A DNA stretch of 52,397 bases, taken from Qipengyuania sp. (lineage in GTDB: Bacteria > Pseudomonadota > Alphaproteobacteria > Sphingomonadales > Sphingomonadaceae). A program made the position numbers and the translations under genes. The notes below the pieces were generated by a model that saw only the letters and a list, made by a program, of their open reading frames with translations, was not told the origin of the DNA and did no database searches. Positions 31,767 to 40,338 of this stretch are shown here, one piece after another (positions within the stretch are counted from its first letter, which is position 1; every line of letters starts with the position of its first letter). The stretch covers positions 1 to 52,397 of the forward strand of contig JAIETR010000051.1 of the NCBI GenBank assembly GCA_019745075.1. Direction: 5' to 3'.

Positions 31767-32711
31767 TCAACGAGCGACTTCGTCGATCAGTTCCCGCATG
31801 TCGGCGGGCGGATCGGCTGAAAAAAGGAGCCGTTCACCGGTGACGGGATGGCTGAAACCGAGCTCGGCGGCGTGGAGCGCCTGGCGGCGAAAACCCAGCC
31901 GGTCGAGCAGAGGGCGAAGCGCTTTTGGAGTGCGTCCATAGACCGGATCGCCCAATAGCGGATGGCCGATTGACGCGCAGTGAACGCGCACCTGGTGGGT
32001 GCGCCCCGTTTCGAGCCGGCATTCGAGCACCGCGGCGTGCTCGAGGGCTCGCAGCGTGCGATAGTGCGTGACCGCGCGCTTGCCGCGTCTGCTGTCGCCG
32101 GGGAGCACCGCCATCTTCTTGCGGTCCGCGTCCGAGCGGCCCAGGCGCGTGGCGATGGTGCCCTCCGCAGGGGCGGGATGCCCCGCGCAGACCGCCACAT
32201 AGCGCCGGTCGATCGAATGTTCGGCGAACTGGGCCGCCAGTCCCTCGTGCGCCGCATCGGTCTTGGCGACCACCAGCAATCCGCTGGTGTCCTTGTCGAT
32301 CCGGTGGACGATGCCGGGCCGCGCCACTCCGTTGATGCTCGAGAGCCGTCCGGCGCAATGGTGCAGCAGCGCATTGACCAGCGTGCCGTCGGGATTGCCC
32401 GCCGCCGGATGCACCACCATGCCCGCCGGTTTGTCGACCACGATGACGTGATTGTCCTCGAACACGATCGCAAGCGGAATGTCCTGCGCCTCCGCCTCGA
32501 GCGGGGCCGTCGCGGGCAGGGCGATGGCGAAGGCTGTATCGGCGGCAATCTTGACCGCCCCATTTGTCGCGGCGCGTCCAGCGACCTCGACCGCACCGCT
32601 TCCGATCAGCGCCTTGACGCGTTCGCGTGACAGTCCGCTCGCCTCCGCCAGCGTCTTGTCGAGCCGGCCGGCGGTGGCGACGGTTCCTGTGATGCGCGCG
32701 GGTTCGGCCAT
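31767..32711 (-). CDS. rluD: 23S rRNA pseudouridine synthase (RluD-type)
   Basis: 314 aa. An S4 RNA-binding domain (about 10-70, GRLDKTLAEASGLSRERVKALI) precedes the pseudouridine synthase domain. The active-site Asp is in GIVHRIDKDTSGLLVVAKTD. RluD modifies helix 69 of 23S rRNA; RluA/RluC relatives are hard to separate by eye, so the exact target is inferred. The ATG at 32711 is only 16 bp from the divergent JAMM gene, so their promoters overlap coding sequence. Confidence 0.9.
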   Translation of the reverse strand: MAEPARITGTVATAGRLDKTLAEASGLSRERVKALIGSGAVEVAGRAATNGAVKIAADTAFAIALPATAPLEAEAQDIPLAIVFEDNHVIVVDKPAGMVVHPAAGNPDGTLVNALLHHCAGRLSSINGVARPGIVHRIDKDTSGLLVVAKTDAAHEGLAAQFAEHSIDRRYVAVCAGHPAPAEGTIATRLGRSDADRKKMAVLPGDSRRGKRAVTHYRTLRALEHAAVLECRLETGRTHQVRVHCASIGHPLLGDPVYGRTPKALRPLLDRLGFRRQALHAAELGFSHPVTGERLLFSADPPADMRELIDEVAR

Positions 32712-32727
32712 GCTAGGGGCATGCGCG

Positions 32728-33123
32728 ATGGCCATCGAGGTGACAAGCGCGGTTCTGGAGGCGATGCTGGGCCAGGCCCGCGCCGCGCATCCGCGCGAGG
32801 CGTGCGGGCTGTTGTTCGGGAGCGAGACCGCGATCGACGGGCAGCGGCTCGCCGTCAATGTCCATCCCGCGCCGCACACGCATTTCGAGATCGATCCGCG
32901 GGCGCTGATCGACGCCCACCTGCAGATGCGGAGCGGTGGCCCAAGGCTGATGGGCCATTATCACTCACACCCGCATGGACCGCCGGAGCCGTCTGCCACC
33001 GACCGCGCGCTCGCCGCGAACGACGGGATGATCTGGGCCATCGTCGGTCAAGGGTGCGTCACGCTGTGGCGTGCGGGGGAGGATGGGTTGCAGCCGCTTC
33101 CCTATCGGCTCGCACCGGCGTAA
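32728..33123 (+). CDS. JAMM/Mov34-family metallopeptidase
   Basis: 131 aa. The zinc site is intact: Glu24 in REACGLLFG, His79 and His81 in GHYHSHPHG, Ser89 and Asp92 in PSATD. Free-standing bacterial JAMM proteins act as isopeptidases or process sulfur-carrier and ubiquitin-like proteins, but no such partner is visible nearby. It is probably cytoplasmic. The start codon overlaps an out-of-frame ATG at 32721. Confidence 0.88.
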   Translation: MAIEVTSAVLEAMLGQARAAHPREACGLLFGSETAIDGQRLAVNVHPAPHTHFEIDPRALIDAHLQMRSGGPRLMGHYHSHPHGPPEPSATDRALAANDGMIWAIVGQGCVTLWRAGEDGLQPLPYRLAPA

Positions 33124-33156
33124 GCGCGCTCAGCCCCCTTCGCTTGTCCGGACCTC

Positions 33157-33816
33157 ATGACCGAAACCTCCAGCCTCGACCTCGCCGCCATGCTGTGCTC
33201 GCGGCTGTGCCACGACATGCTCTCCCCCGTCGGTGCCTTCGCCAACGGGCTCGAGCTGCTCGCCACCGAGACCGACTCGGCGATGCGGCAGAACTGCATC
33301 GAGCTGCTCGAGCAGAGCGCCACGATCTCCACCAACAAGCTCAAGTTCTTCCGCCTCGCCTTCGGGGCGGCCGGGGGCTTCGGCGACCGGGTGCCGGTGG
33401 AGGAGGCCAAGGACCTCATCGCCGCGCTCGCCGCCGACAAGGGGCGGATCGAGGTCGAGTGGGCGCTTGCCGGGGCCAATTTCGGCAAGCCGGCGGTCAA
33501 GGTGCTGCTCAATTTCGCGCAGATCGCGGTCGATGCGCTGGTACGCGGGGGGACGCTGACGGTCGGGGCCGAGCGGAGGGATGGAAACTGCGAGATCGTG
33601 GTCCGTGCCGGCGGACCGAAGATCGCCTTCGACGAGGTGCTCGGCCATGCGCTCGAGGGCACGCTCCAGGCGAGCGAATTGACGAGCCGCACCGCGGCGG
33701 CGCACATGATCCACCTGCTCGCGCGGGATTGCGGCGGATCGGTGCAATATGCGCAAAGCGACGATGCGCTGGTGCTGGGCGCGGTGCTGCCCGAGGGCGA
33801 GGGTCCGATCGGGTGA
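33157..33816 (+). CDS. chpT: Histidine phosphotransferase ChpT
   Basis: 219 aa. From family knowledge ChpT passes phosphate from the hybrid kinase CckA to CtrA and CpdR, so it links to cell-cycle and motility control in alphaproteobacteria. The phospho-acceptor His19 lies in RLCHDMLSPVGAFANGLELL, the signature of this family. A degenerate ATPase-like C-terminal domain follows (about 80-215). CtrA and CckA genes are not in the window, but CtrA-like sites are found near the phosphodiesterase gene. Confidence 0.93.
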   Translation: MTETSSLDLAAMLCSRLCHDMLSPVGAFANGLELLATETDSAMRQNCIELLEQSATISTNKLKFFRLAFGAAGGFGDRVPVEEAKDLIAALAADKGRIEVEWALAGANFGKPAVKVLLNFAQIAVDALVRGGTLTVGAERRDGNCEIVVRAGGPKIAFDEVLGHALEGTLQASELTSRTAAAHMIHLLARDCGGSVQYAQSDDALVLGAVLPEGEGPIG

Positions 33817-33847
33817 TCCCCTTCGACGCAGCTCGGCGCGGGCGGCG

Positions 33848-34555
33848 GACTTGAAGGACGAACTCGTCCATCGCGAGCAGCTCTCGCCCAACCACGACGA
33901 GCGCGCACTGCCGATCACCATGGCGGTGATCCACTATACCGAGATGGAGAGCGCCGAGGCCGCTCTCGCGCGGCTCTCGGACCCCGATGCCAAGGTCTCG
34001 GCGCATTACCTGATTTCCAGCGCGGGCGAAGTCACCCGGCTGGTGCCCGAGGAGCGCCGCGCCTGGCATGCCGGGCTCAGCTACTGGCGCGGCATCCGCG
34101 ACGTCAACTCGGCCAGCATCGGGATCGAGCTCGACCATCCGGGGCACAAATACGGCTATCGCCCCTTTCCCGACGCGCAATTCGAGGCGCTGGTGCCGCT
34201 GCTGGCGCGGATGGTGATGGCGCACGCGATCCCGCGTACCAATGTCGTCGGCCACTCGGACGTCGCGCCGGCGCGCAAGATCGATCCGGGCGAGCTGTTT
34301 CCCTGGGAGCGGCTGGCCGAATACGGGCTGTGCCTGCCGGTGCCCAGGATCCAGCTCGGCGATCCCTTCGACAACGATGGCGCCTTCTACCTCGCCATGG
34401 AGCGCTTCGGCTACGACATCACCGACGGTCACAAGGCGGTCGAAGCCTTCCAGCGCCGCTGGCGTCCGCGCAAGATCGACGGCGAGATCGACGGTGAAAT
34501 CCGCGCCATCCTGTTCCAATTGCTCTTGGATCGCGACGAGGGCCGCACTAGATAG
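33848..34555 (+). CDS. N-acetylmuramoyl-L-alanine amidase (AmpD type) with C-terminal peptidoglycan-binding domain, TTG start
   Basis: 235 aa from TTG 33848. The Zn amidase_2 fold is seen as ITMAVIHYTEM, VSAHYLISSAGEVTRLV, and GHSDVAPARKIDPG near residue 140, holding the expected His ligands. The C-terminal third (about 170-235) resembles a peptidoglycan-binding helical domain. No signal peptide is visible, so it is probably a cytoplasmic recycling enzyme. TTG 33848 is the only start after chpT that preserves the first strand; a more distant ATG at 33749 lies inside chpT. rnpB begins 5 bp past its stop. Confidence 0.85.
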   Translation, partial: DLKDELVHREQLSPNHDERALPITMAVIHYTEMESAEAALARLSDPDAKVSAHYLISSAGEVTRLVPEERRAWHAGLSYWRGIRDVNSASIGIELDHPGHKYGYRPFPDAQFEALVPLLARMVMAHAIPRTNVVGHSDVAPARKIDPGELFPWERLAEYGLCLPVPRIQLGDPFDNDGAFYLAMERFGYDITDGHKAVEAFQRRWRPRKIDGEIDGEIRAILFQLLLDRDEGRTR

Positions 34556-34560
34556 GGTCC

Positions 34561-34977
34561 GCCAGGGGGCCGGGCAGCCGCGGTCCTTCGCGAAAGCGGG
34601 GATCGAGGAAAGTCCGGGCTCCACGAAGCAAGGGTGGCGGGTAACGCCCGCCGCGGGCGACCGTAGGGAAAGTGCCACAGAGAGTAGACCGCTAACCGGG
34701 CCAGTTCCGGCAGCAAGGCTGAAAGGGTGCGGTAAGAGCGCACCGGGGCTTTGGTAACAACGCCCGCATGGCAAACCCCACCCGGAGCAAGGCCGAATAG
34801 GGATCCCGCGTCGAGCCGATCGCAAGAGCGGACCGGCAGGGGGCTTCGCCCCAGAGGATCCGGGTTGGCTGCTCGAGCGGCGCGGCGACGCACCGCCCAG
34901 ATGAATGGCTGCCGCCGCGGCATGGGTCGGAAACGAAACCGGCCGCGGCACAGAACCCGGCTTACAGGCCCCCTGGC
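34561..34977 (+). ncRNA. rnpB: RNase P RNA (class A)
   Basis: Catalytic RNA that removes 5' leaders from tRNA precursors. The ends form an 11-bp P1 helix (GCCAGGGGGCC with GGCCCCCTGGC). The hallmark GAGGAAAGTCCGGGCTCC occurs near 34613, ACAGAGAGTAGACCG near 34677, GGTAAGAGCGCACC near 34731, and the 3' ACAGAACCCGGCTTACAG near 34950. About 417 nt. It starts 5 bp after the amidase stop, so its promoter must lie within that gene. Confidence 0.95.
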
Positions 34978-35190
34978 ATTTCGCTCTCCGCGACCCGGCT
35001 GGCGGGTTCGATCCATCCCATCGCCGGTTCCAGACGGGGGGCGGCCGCGATCCCTACTGGCTTCGCCTTCTCGTCATTGCGAGAGCCGTAGCCCCGAGCA
35101 AGCCACGGGGAATCGCTTCGCTTTCCTGGCAAGCGCGGAGTTTCGGTCCCCTATCCGGATCGCCAGGCGACTACGCCGGACCGGCGCGGT
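34978..35190. other. Intergenic space between rnpB and the TonB receptor gene
   Basis: 213 bases with no convincing gene. At about 35071-35115 a TCGTCATTGCGAGAG ... AATCGCTTCGC stretch resembles a decayed short interspersed repeat; nothing else is seen. No clear terminator for rnpB. Confidence 0.4.
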
Positions 35191-37914
35191 TCAGAAATTC
35201 GCGCTGATGCCCAGCGAGAATACTCTGCCGAGGCGATAGGTGTTGTTCTCGATCCGCGTGTCGCCGAACCGCTGGAATTCCTGGCGCCGCGTGCCGAGGA
35301 TGTTGCGCACCTCGAACTTCACCTCGAAGCCGGTCTTGAACAGGTCGAGTCCTTCACGCGCGACGAAGTCGACCACCAGGCCCGGGCGCTCGGTCACATC
35401 GGGCTGGCCCGCGGTGAACAGTCCGCGGCTGACCGCGCGGTCGCTGGCGTAGCTCACCAGGATCGTCTGCTGCGACAGCCGGTCCTGATTCTCCAGACCC
35501 AGTTGCAGATTGACCAGATGGTCCGACTGTCCTGTCAACGGCGCGCCGTCCCGGAAGAAATCGGTGGCGAGGTTCGATGCGGCGCCGAACACGAAGGTCG
35601 TGTCCCCCGGTTTCACCGCGATGCGCGATTTTGTATAGGTATAGTTGGCGATCGCCACCGCGCGCCGACTGGCGAAGAAGCCGCCCCAGCCGCCGAGATC
35701 GAAATATTTCTGCAGCTCGACCTCGCCGCCGTAGAGATCGGCCCTGGGAGCATTGGCATAGCTGGTGGTGAGATCGGCGCCAAACACGAAGCTTTCGATC
35801 GGACGCTCGATGCGCTTGTAAAAGCCCGCCACCGACAGGCGCTGATCCCGGTCGAAATACCATTCGAGCCGCGCTTCGCCGCTGGTTAGCTTGCTGTCCA
35901 CCAGCAGCGGATTGCCGATATAGGAACGGTTGCTGTCCGGGTCGTAGTAAGGCTGCGGGATCAGTTCGCGGAACTGCGGCCGGGCGATGGTGCGCGATCC
36001 CGATACGCGCAGCTGCACATCGGGGCGGGCTTGCCAGGTCAGCGTGGCCGCGGGCAGCCAGTACCCATTCGACAGGACATTGGCATTGCTCGGATTGACC
36101 GCGGTGAAGACGCGGCGCGGCCGCACTCTCTGATCGCCGCTTTCATAGCGGACGCCCAGGTCCACGCCGAGGCTGTCGGCGATCTGCCAATCGGCCTTGA
36201 GATAGCCCGCCAGCACCCGCAGCGAGGCTTCGAAGGCCGGGGCGCCAGGATCGTTCTCGACCAGGTAAATGCCGACGGTGTCGACCAGATCTGGCGCCAG
36301 CAGGAAATCGGGGCGAAGCACGCCGATGGCGCTGATGATCTCGGGCGAACCGAGAAACGCGCTGGGCGCACGGAACAGCAGTTGGCGGCGCGAGCTGACG
36401 CGCTTCTGTTTGGTATAGGCCCCCCCCAGCGTTACCGTGGCCCCGGCGAAGGCGCGCCAGCCGAGGTCCGCGCCGGCGGCGTAGAGATCCTCGTTCAGAT
36501 CCTGGTAGGTGGCGAAGGCGGTGCCCGAATTGCCGTTCAGCCGGTTCACGAACAACGCCCCGAAGGGATCGGAGGCGGCATTGGTGCGGACATATTCGAA
36601 ATCGAGCTGGCCGGGGGCCTTGCGCCGCGAGTTGGCATAGCTGGCGCGCATATCGAGGCTGAGCGTGTCCATCAGCGTGAATTCGCCGACCAGCTGGGTG
36701 TCGAACAGCTGGCGTTCGAAGAAACCGGTCGATTGCTGGAGATAGTCGTTCTCGGCGTTCTGTGCCGGGCGCGAGCCCAGCGAGAGCCGCGTCTGCTTGA
36801 TGGCGTCATGGATGTAGAGGTTGGTGAAGCGGATCGCGTTGTTGTCGCCGAATTCATAGGCGAGGCCCAGCAAGCCGTTGACCACCGCGCGCTGATCGGT
36901 GGTGGTGCGGAAAAAATCGCTCTCGATCGCGGCCAGATCGCCGCTGGAGGACGTCTGCTGGCGCGCCTGGCGGGTCAGCCATTTGTTCGAATAGCCAGCG
37001 CCGAAGATCACCCCGATCTCGCCCGCGCCCATGGGGAAGCTCTTGCCTCCGGAAAGCCCGGCCGAAAAATTGGCCGGGGTCTGGCTCATGCGCTGCACCA
37101 CGGCGTTGTTGCCGGTGACGATGGTGGCGGCGAGCGCGGTGGCGTCGACCGGATCGGCGCCGATCAGCTGGCCGCTGGCGAAGTAGTTCCGGAGTGCTGG
37201 CGAGGGCTGACGGCTGCCGTCCTCGTAACCCAGCCAGTCGCTGGCGCCGCCGCCGTAATAGGTCAGCCCGTCACCGAAGGTGGTGATGCTGTCGCCCGAC
37301 ACGCCCATGCCGATGGTCAGGAAGGGGTCCCGCGGGGTCGCCTTGGTGGTGAGGTTGATCACGCCCCCGCCGAATTCGCCGGGAAAATTGGCGGAATAGC
37401 TTTTTTGCACCAGGGATGAGGCAATCACACCGGTGGGGAAGAGATCGAGCGGCACCACGCGGCGCAGCGGTTCGGGGCTGGGCAGCGGCAGGCCGTTGAG
37501 CAGCGCCAGCGAATAGCGGTCACCCAGGCCGCGGACATAGACGAAGCCGCCGCCGACAACGCTCAGCCCGGTCACGCGCGAGAGCGACCCGGCGATATTG
37601 CCTTCGCCGGTACGGGCGATATCGGCCGATGACAGCACCGAGACCACCTGGGTCGAGGTCCGGCCGAGGTCGCGGCTGCGGCGCCGGCCGGTGACGACGA
37701 TGTCGTTGCCGCCGGGGATCGAGACTTCCACCGCCTTTTCCTGCTGCCGATCCTGCGCGGGATCGGCGGCCCGGTCCGGTCCTGCCAGGGCGGGCTGGAC
37801 CGGGCCGGGGTCCTGCGCCGGCGGGGTGCCGGTGTCCTGCGCAAGGGCAAGCGAGGGGCCTGTCAAGGCGGTGGTAACGAACAGGGCGCCGACCAGCCGC
37901 GAGATGGTGGACAT
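35191..37914 (-). CDS. TonB-dependent receptor, paired with a lipoprotein
   Basis: 907-aa outer-membrane receptor with a signal peptide (ALALAQ near residue 26). The plug domain begins DIVVTGRRRSRDLGRTS and includes FVYVRGLGDRYSLALLNGLPLPSPEP and the EFGGGVINLTTK turn; the barrel ends with an aromatic residue (SLGISANF). It is the second gene of a two-gene operon behind the lipoprotein at 37987, separated by 72 bp that hold an 11-bp perfect hairpin. Pho-box-like repeats upstream of the lipoprotein suggest phosphorus-limitation control and uptake of some phosphorus-containing ligand. Substrate not known. Confidence 0.93.
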   Translation of the reverse strand: MSTISRLVGALFVTTALTGPSLALAQDTGTPPAQDPGPVQPALAGPDRAADPAQDRQQEKAVEVSIPGGNDIVVTGRRRSRDLGRTSTQVVSVLSSADIARTGEGNIAGSLSRVTGLSVVGGGFVYVRGLGDRYSLALLNGLPLPSPEPLRRVVPLDLFPTGVIASSLVQKSYSANFPGEFGGGVINLTTKATPRDPFLTIGMGVSGDSITTFGDGLTYYGGGASDWLGYEDGSRQPSPALRNYFASGQLIGADPVDATALAATIVTGNNAVVQRMSQTPANFSAGLSGGKSFPMGAGEIGVIFGAGYSNKWLTRQARQQTSSSGDLAAIESDFFRTTTDQRAVVNGLLGLAYEFGDNNAIRFTNLYIHDAIKQTRLSLGSRPAQNAENDYLQQSTGFFERQLFDTQLVGEFTLMDTLSLDMRASYANSRRKAPGQLDFEYVRTNAASDPFGALFVNRLNGNSGTAFATYQDLNEDLYAAGADLGWRAFAGATVTLGGAYTKQKRVSSRRQLLFRAPSAFLGSPEIISAIGVLRPDFLLAPDLVDTVGIYLVENDPGAPAFEASLRVLAGYLKADWQIADSLGVDLGVRYESGDQRVRPRRVFTAVNPSNANVLSNGYWLPAATLTWQARPDVQLRVSGSRTIARPQFRELIPQPYYDPDSNRSYIGNPLLVDSKLTSGEARLEWYFDRDQRLSVAGFYKRIERPIESFVFGADLTTSYANAPRADLYGGEVELQKYFDLGGWGGFFASRRAVAIANYTYTKSRIAVKPGDTTFVFGAASNLATDFFRDGAPLTGQSDHLVNLQLGLENQDRLSQQTILVSYASDRAVSRGLFTAGQPDVTERPGLVVDFVAREGLDLFKTGFEVKFEVRNILGTRRQEFQRFGDTRIENNTYRLGRVFSLGISANF

Positions 37915-37942
37915 GGAATATCCCTCTGGGAAGTTATGTTGG

Positions 37943-37972
37943 ACCGGAGGCGGCCATCGGACCGCCTCCGGT
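37943..37972 (-). other. Intercistronic hairpin between the lipoprotein and receptor genes
   Basis: Perfect 11-bp stem (37943-37953 with 37962-37972) and an 8-base loop. On the minus strand no U-tract follows, so it looks more like an mRNA-stability or partial-termination hairpin than a full terminator. Confidence 0.6.
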
Positions 37973-37986
37973 AGTTCGCAAACGGC

Positions 37987-39609
37987 TCAGGTGGTCGGCA
38001 GCGAGGTGCAGGCCGAACTCGCCGCGCCGAAGCTGGCGGTGGCGCTGTTGCAGGTCCAGCCGGTGTACCAGGACGTGTTCCCGCTCCATGCGACACCGAT
38101 GCGGTAGGGCGTGGGCGTGGCGCTGAAGAAGCTCGACAGGGCGGTGGGATCGGTGGCCACGACCGCATCTTCATTGGCGCCGTTCACGAACAGCGCGGTC
38201 AGCGTGTTGGTGAATGCATCGGTGTTGTTGTTGCTGCCCGAACCAAAGGCTGTCGCCACCTCTGCCGCGGTGAAGGGAGCCGCGCCCGAGCCATCGCCGA
38301 TATATTTGGTCGCGGCGCACTGAAGCACCACCGAACGAGCCGCGAGCGTGGCGCGATTGGCTGCCGAGGCATTCGACGTCATGCGAATGCACTCGTTGTT
38401 CGGCGCGACGATGACGCCGTTGTAAAGCGTCACATCGGCGTTGCCGCGATAAAGCACCGCCGCCTTGCCGTTGGCCTCGTTGTTCGAGCTGGTCTGCGGC
38501 TGGATGCCGATGAAATTCACGACCTTCAGGTTGGTACGCGGCGTATCGCCCTCCAGTCCGTTGGAGTCGATCTCCATCAGCGTATCGCCTTGTCCAGCGC
38601 GCTGGACCATCAGTGCATGCTGCACGTTGAGCCGCGCGCCGGTATCGACGTCGAGGCTGTCGTCGTCCGCGCCGGTGGCAACGTAGTATTTGACGTTCAA
38701 GTTTCCGCCGAAGAACTCGGCGGCGTCGTCCGAGCTGTTGTGCGACTGGAAGTATTCGATCGTGGTGCCCGACCCGACCCCTTCGGCGGTCAGCGCCTGC
38801 AGTTCGTTGTTGGCGCTGAGGACGAAGCCCGAATAACGGATCTGGACATAGCGCATCGTGCCCGCGTTGTAGGCATCGTTCGCCCCGCCATAGAGCGCGC
38901 GCTCGGTCGCGCCTTCGGTGTCGCGTTCGCAGGTGCCCGCGGCGACCGTGCCGAAGCGGCAATCGGTGACGCGCGCGCGGCCGAGCAGGACCACGCCGCC
39001 CCATTGGCCGATCGACTGGTCGTTGTTGAAACCGGCGACATTGTCGGAGCTGGTGAACACGATCGGCTGCGTCGCACTGCCGCTGGCGTCGATCTTGTTG
39101 CCGCGATTGACCGCCAGCCACGACTGACCCGCTCCGGCATAGACGATCACCCCGGGAGCAATGGTCAGCGTGACATTGGTGTCGGCGGTCAGCGGCGCGG
39201 TGCAGCCCACGGTGGTCGAGGCATAGGGCGTCGTGGCGGTGGGAGCGGCAAAGCCGCCGTCGCAGCCGACATCGACCCGGCCGTTAAGCCGGTAGAGCAG
39301 ACCGGAAATCTTGGGCAGCGTGGTCGATACGCTTACCCGGCTGGGCAGGGTGCAGACGCGGTAGGTGCCGGTCGGGCCGGAGATCGTGCCGCTGTCGGTC
39401 AGTCCCTGCGGATCGGCGATCGTCGGGCAGGCGCCGGCGGGGGTGACCAGTGTCGAAGTGGGTGTCGGGGTCGGCGTGGGAGCTGGCGCCGGCGGCAGGT
39501 TGATGGTGACATTGCCGGAGGTGCCGGGCGAGGCGATTTGGTCCGCGCCGCAGCTGGCGAGGGCCAGTGCGCTGGAGCCGACGATAAGCGAGCGGGTAAT
39601 GTGGTTCAC
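37987..39609 (-). CDS. Secreted or outer-membrane lipoprotein, likely beta-helix, paired with a TonB receptor
   Basis: 540 aa from GTG 39609, which has AGGGGA about 10 bases upstream and gives a lipoprotein signal peptide with lipobox ALASC. A Pro/Thr linker (PAPAPTPTPTPTSTL) follows, then a long Asn/Gly/Thr-rich region with repeated strands such as IVFTSSDNV, MRYVQIRYSGF and TTIEYFQSHNSSDDAAEFFGG, which suggests a right-handed parallel beta-helix. Cys pairs in the second half probably form disulfides. Family not recognised. First gene of an operon with the receptor at 35191; Pho-box-like repeats lie 96-149 bases upstream. Confidence 0.85.
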   Translation of the reverse strand: MNHITRSLIVGSSALALASCGADQIASPGTSGNVTINLPPAPAPTPTPTPTSTLVTPAGACPTIADPQGLTDSGTISGPTGTYRVCTLPSRVSVSTTLPKISGLLYRLNGRVDVGCDGGFAAPTATTPYASTTVGCTAPLTADTNVTLTIAPGVIVYAGAGQSWLAVNRGNKIDASGSATQPIVFTSSDNVAGFNNDQSIGQWGGVVLLGRARVTDCRFGTVAAGTCERDTEGATERALYGGANDAYNAGTMRYVQIRYSGFVLSANNELQALTAEGVGSGTTIEYFQSHNSSDDAAEFFGGNLNVKYYVATGADDDSLDVDTGARLNVQHALMVQRAGQGDTLMEIDSNGLEGDTPRTNLKVVNFIGIQPQTSSNNEANGKAAVLYRGNADVTLYNGVIVAPNNECIRMTSNASAANRATLAARSVVLQCAATKYIGDGSGAAPFTAAEVATAFGSGSNNNTDAFTNTLTALFVNGANEDAVVATDPTALSSFFSATPTPYRIGVAWSGNTSWYTGWTCNSATASFGAASSACTSLPTT

Positions 39610-39704
39610 GAGCTGCGGTCCCCTGAAAAACCGATGGAAAAGAGCGAATTCTTGCGATCGCGAATCGCTCGCTAGGGGGCTCGTGTGACAGTTCGCGCCG
39701 AATG

Positions 39705-39722
39705 ATGACGGTTCTTTGACAG
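39705..39722 (-). promoter_or_regulatory. Pho-box-like repeat 1
   Basis: The minus strand reads CTGTCAAAGAACCGTCAT, 14 of 18 matches to the PhoB consensus CTGTCATAAATCTGTCAT, as two 7-base repeats 11 bases apart. It lies 96 bases upstream of the lipoprotein start. Confidence 0.5.
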
Positions 39723-39739
39723 CGGGCTTGGCATCGAAT

Positions 39740-39757
39740 GTTACAGAATTATGACGA
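39740..39757 (-). promoter_or_regulatory. Pho-box-like repeat 2
   Basis: The minus strand reads TCGTCATAATTCTGTAAC, about 14 of 18 matches to the Pho-box consensus with the 11-base period. A further GTCAT half-site lies beside it at 39758-39764. Same orientation as repeat 1, toward the lipoprotein gene. Confidence 0.45.
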
Positions 39758-39828
39758 ATATGACATTTCGATTGCAACTTTCGGCGAGTTCGGGCATGAA
39801 GTGACAGTTGGGAAGAGGAATTGACGTC

Positions 39829-40179
39829 ATGATGATTGCTCTCTTACTTGCGGCCGCTCCCGCCGGAGCACTCTCGAGCGACGTAGCCTACGAATTGCTC
39901 GTCGATGGACGCGACGCCGCGGCGATCAGTGCCATCGAGTCCGGCGAGGATCTCACGCGGGATCCCGCCAGGCTCCTGAATCTCGGGATCGCCTATGCGC
40001 GCCGCGGAGAGGAAGCGAAGGCGCGAGCATTGTTCGAACTCGCCTATCGCGCGCGCGACCGCGTCGAACTGGAAACCGCCACCGGCGAATGGATCGATTC
40101 GCGGACCCTGGCGCGCCAGGCGCTGGCGATGCTCGACGGGGGCGGATTCGGGGCGGCGGGGCGCGTGGCGCGCAACTGA
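39829..40179 (+). CDS. Small exported TPR-like protein
   Basis: 116 aa with a short signal peptide (MMIALLLAAAPAGALS). The body resembles one to two TPR helices: PARLLNLGIAYARRGEEAKARALFELAYRARDR. It is divergent from the lipoprotein/receptor operon, sharing the intergenic space with the Pho-box-like repeats, so it may be co-regulated. A strong terminator follows at 40209. Function unknown. Confidence 0.75.
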   Translation: MMIALLLAAAPAGALSSDVAYELLVDGRDAAAISAIESGEDLTRDPARLLNLGIAYARRGEEAKARALFELAYRARDRVELETATGEWIDSRTLARQALAMLDGGGFGAAGRVARN

Positions 40180-40208
40180 CACTCTCTTTTCGGCGCCAGC
40201 CTGCTCAC

Positions 40209-40246
40209 AACGGCCCGCGCTCACACGAGCGGCGGGCCGTTTTCGT
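40209..40246 (+). terminator. Rho-independent terminator
   Basis: A GC-rich stem of about 9 bp (ACGGCCCGC with GCGGGCCGT; the inner part also extends) and TTTTCGTT directly after. It ends the transcript of the TPR-like gene and insulates the VirB cluster. Confidence 0.85.
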
Positions 40247-40338
40247 TATGCGAGCTTGGTAGGGGCATGTTAACCATATTCACCCTAGTGTCACCCCTGT
40301 GTCATCTATTGGCGCGAGGGGCCGCTCGGAGGGCGCAG

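Noticed and set aside
35071..35115. Interspersed repeat of the CGTCATTGCGAG type
   Set aside because: Arms do not pair well and the match to a known repeat is from memory only; recorded as a possible decayed copy.
40270..40277. TTAACCAT half-site upstream of the VirB cluster
   Set aside because: It matches one half of a CtrA site but the second TTAA at 7-base spacing is absent; one half-site is expected by chance.
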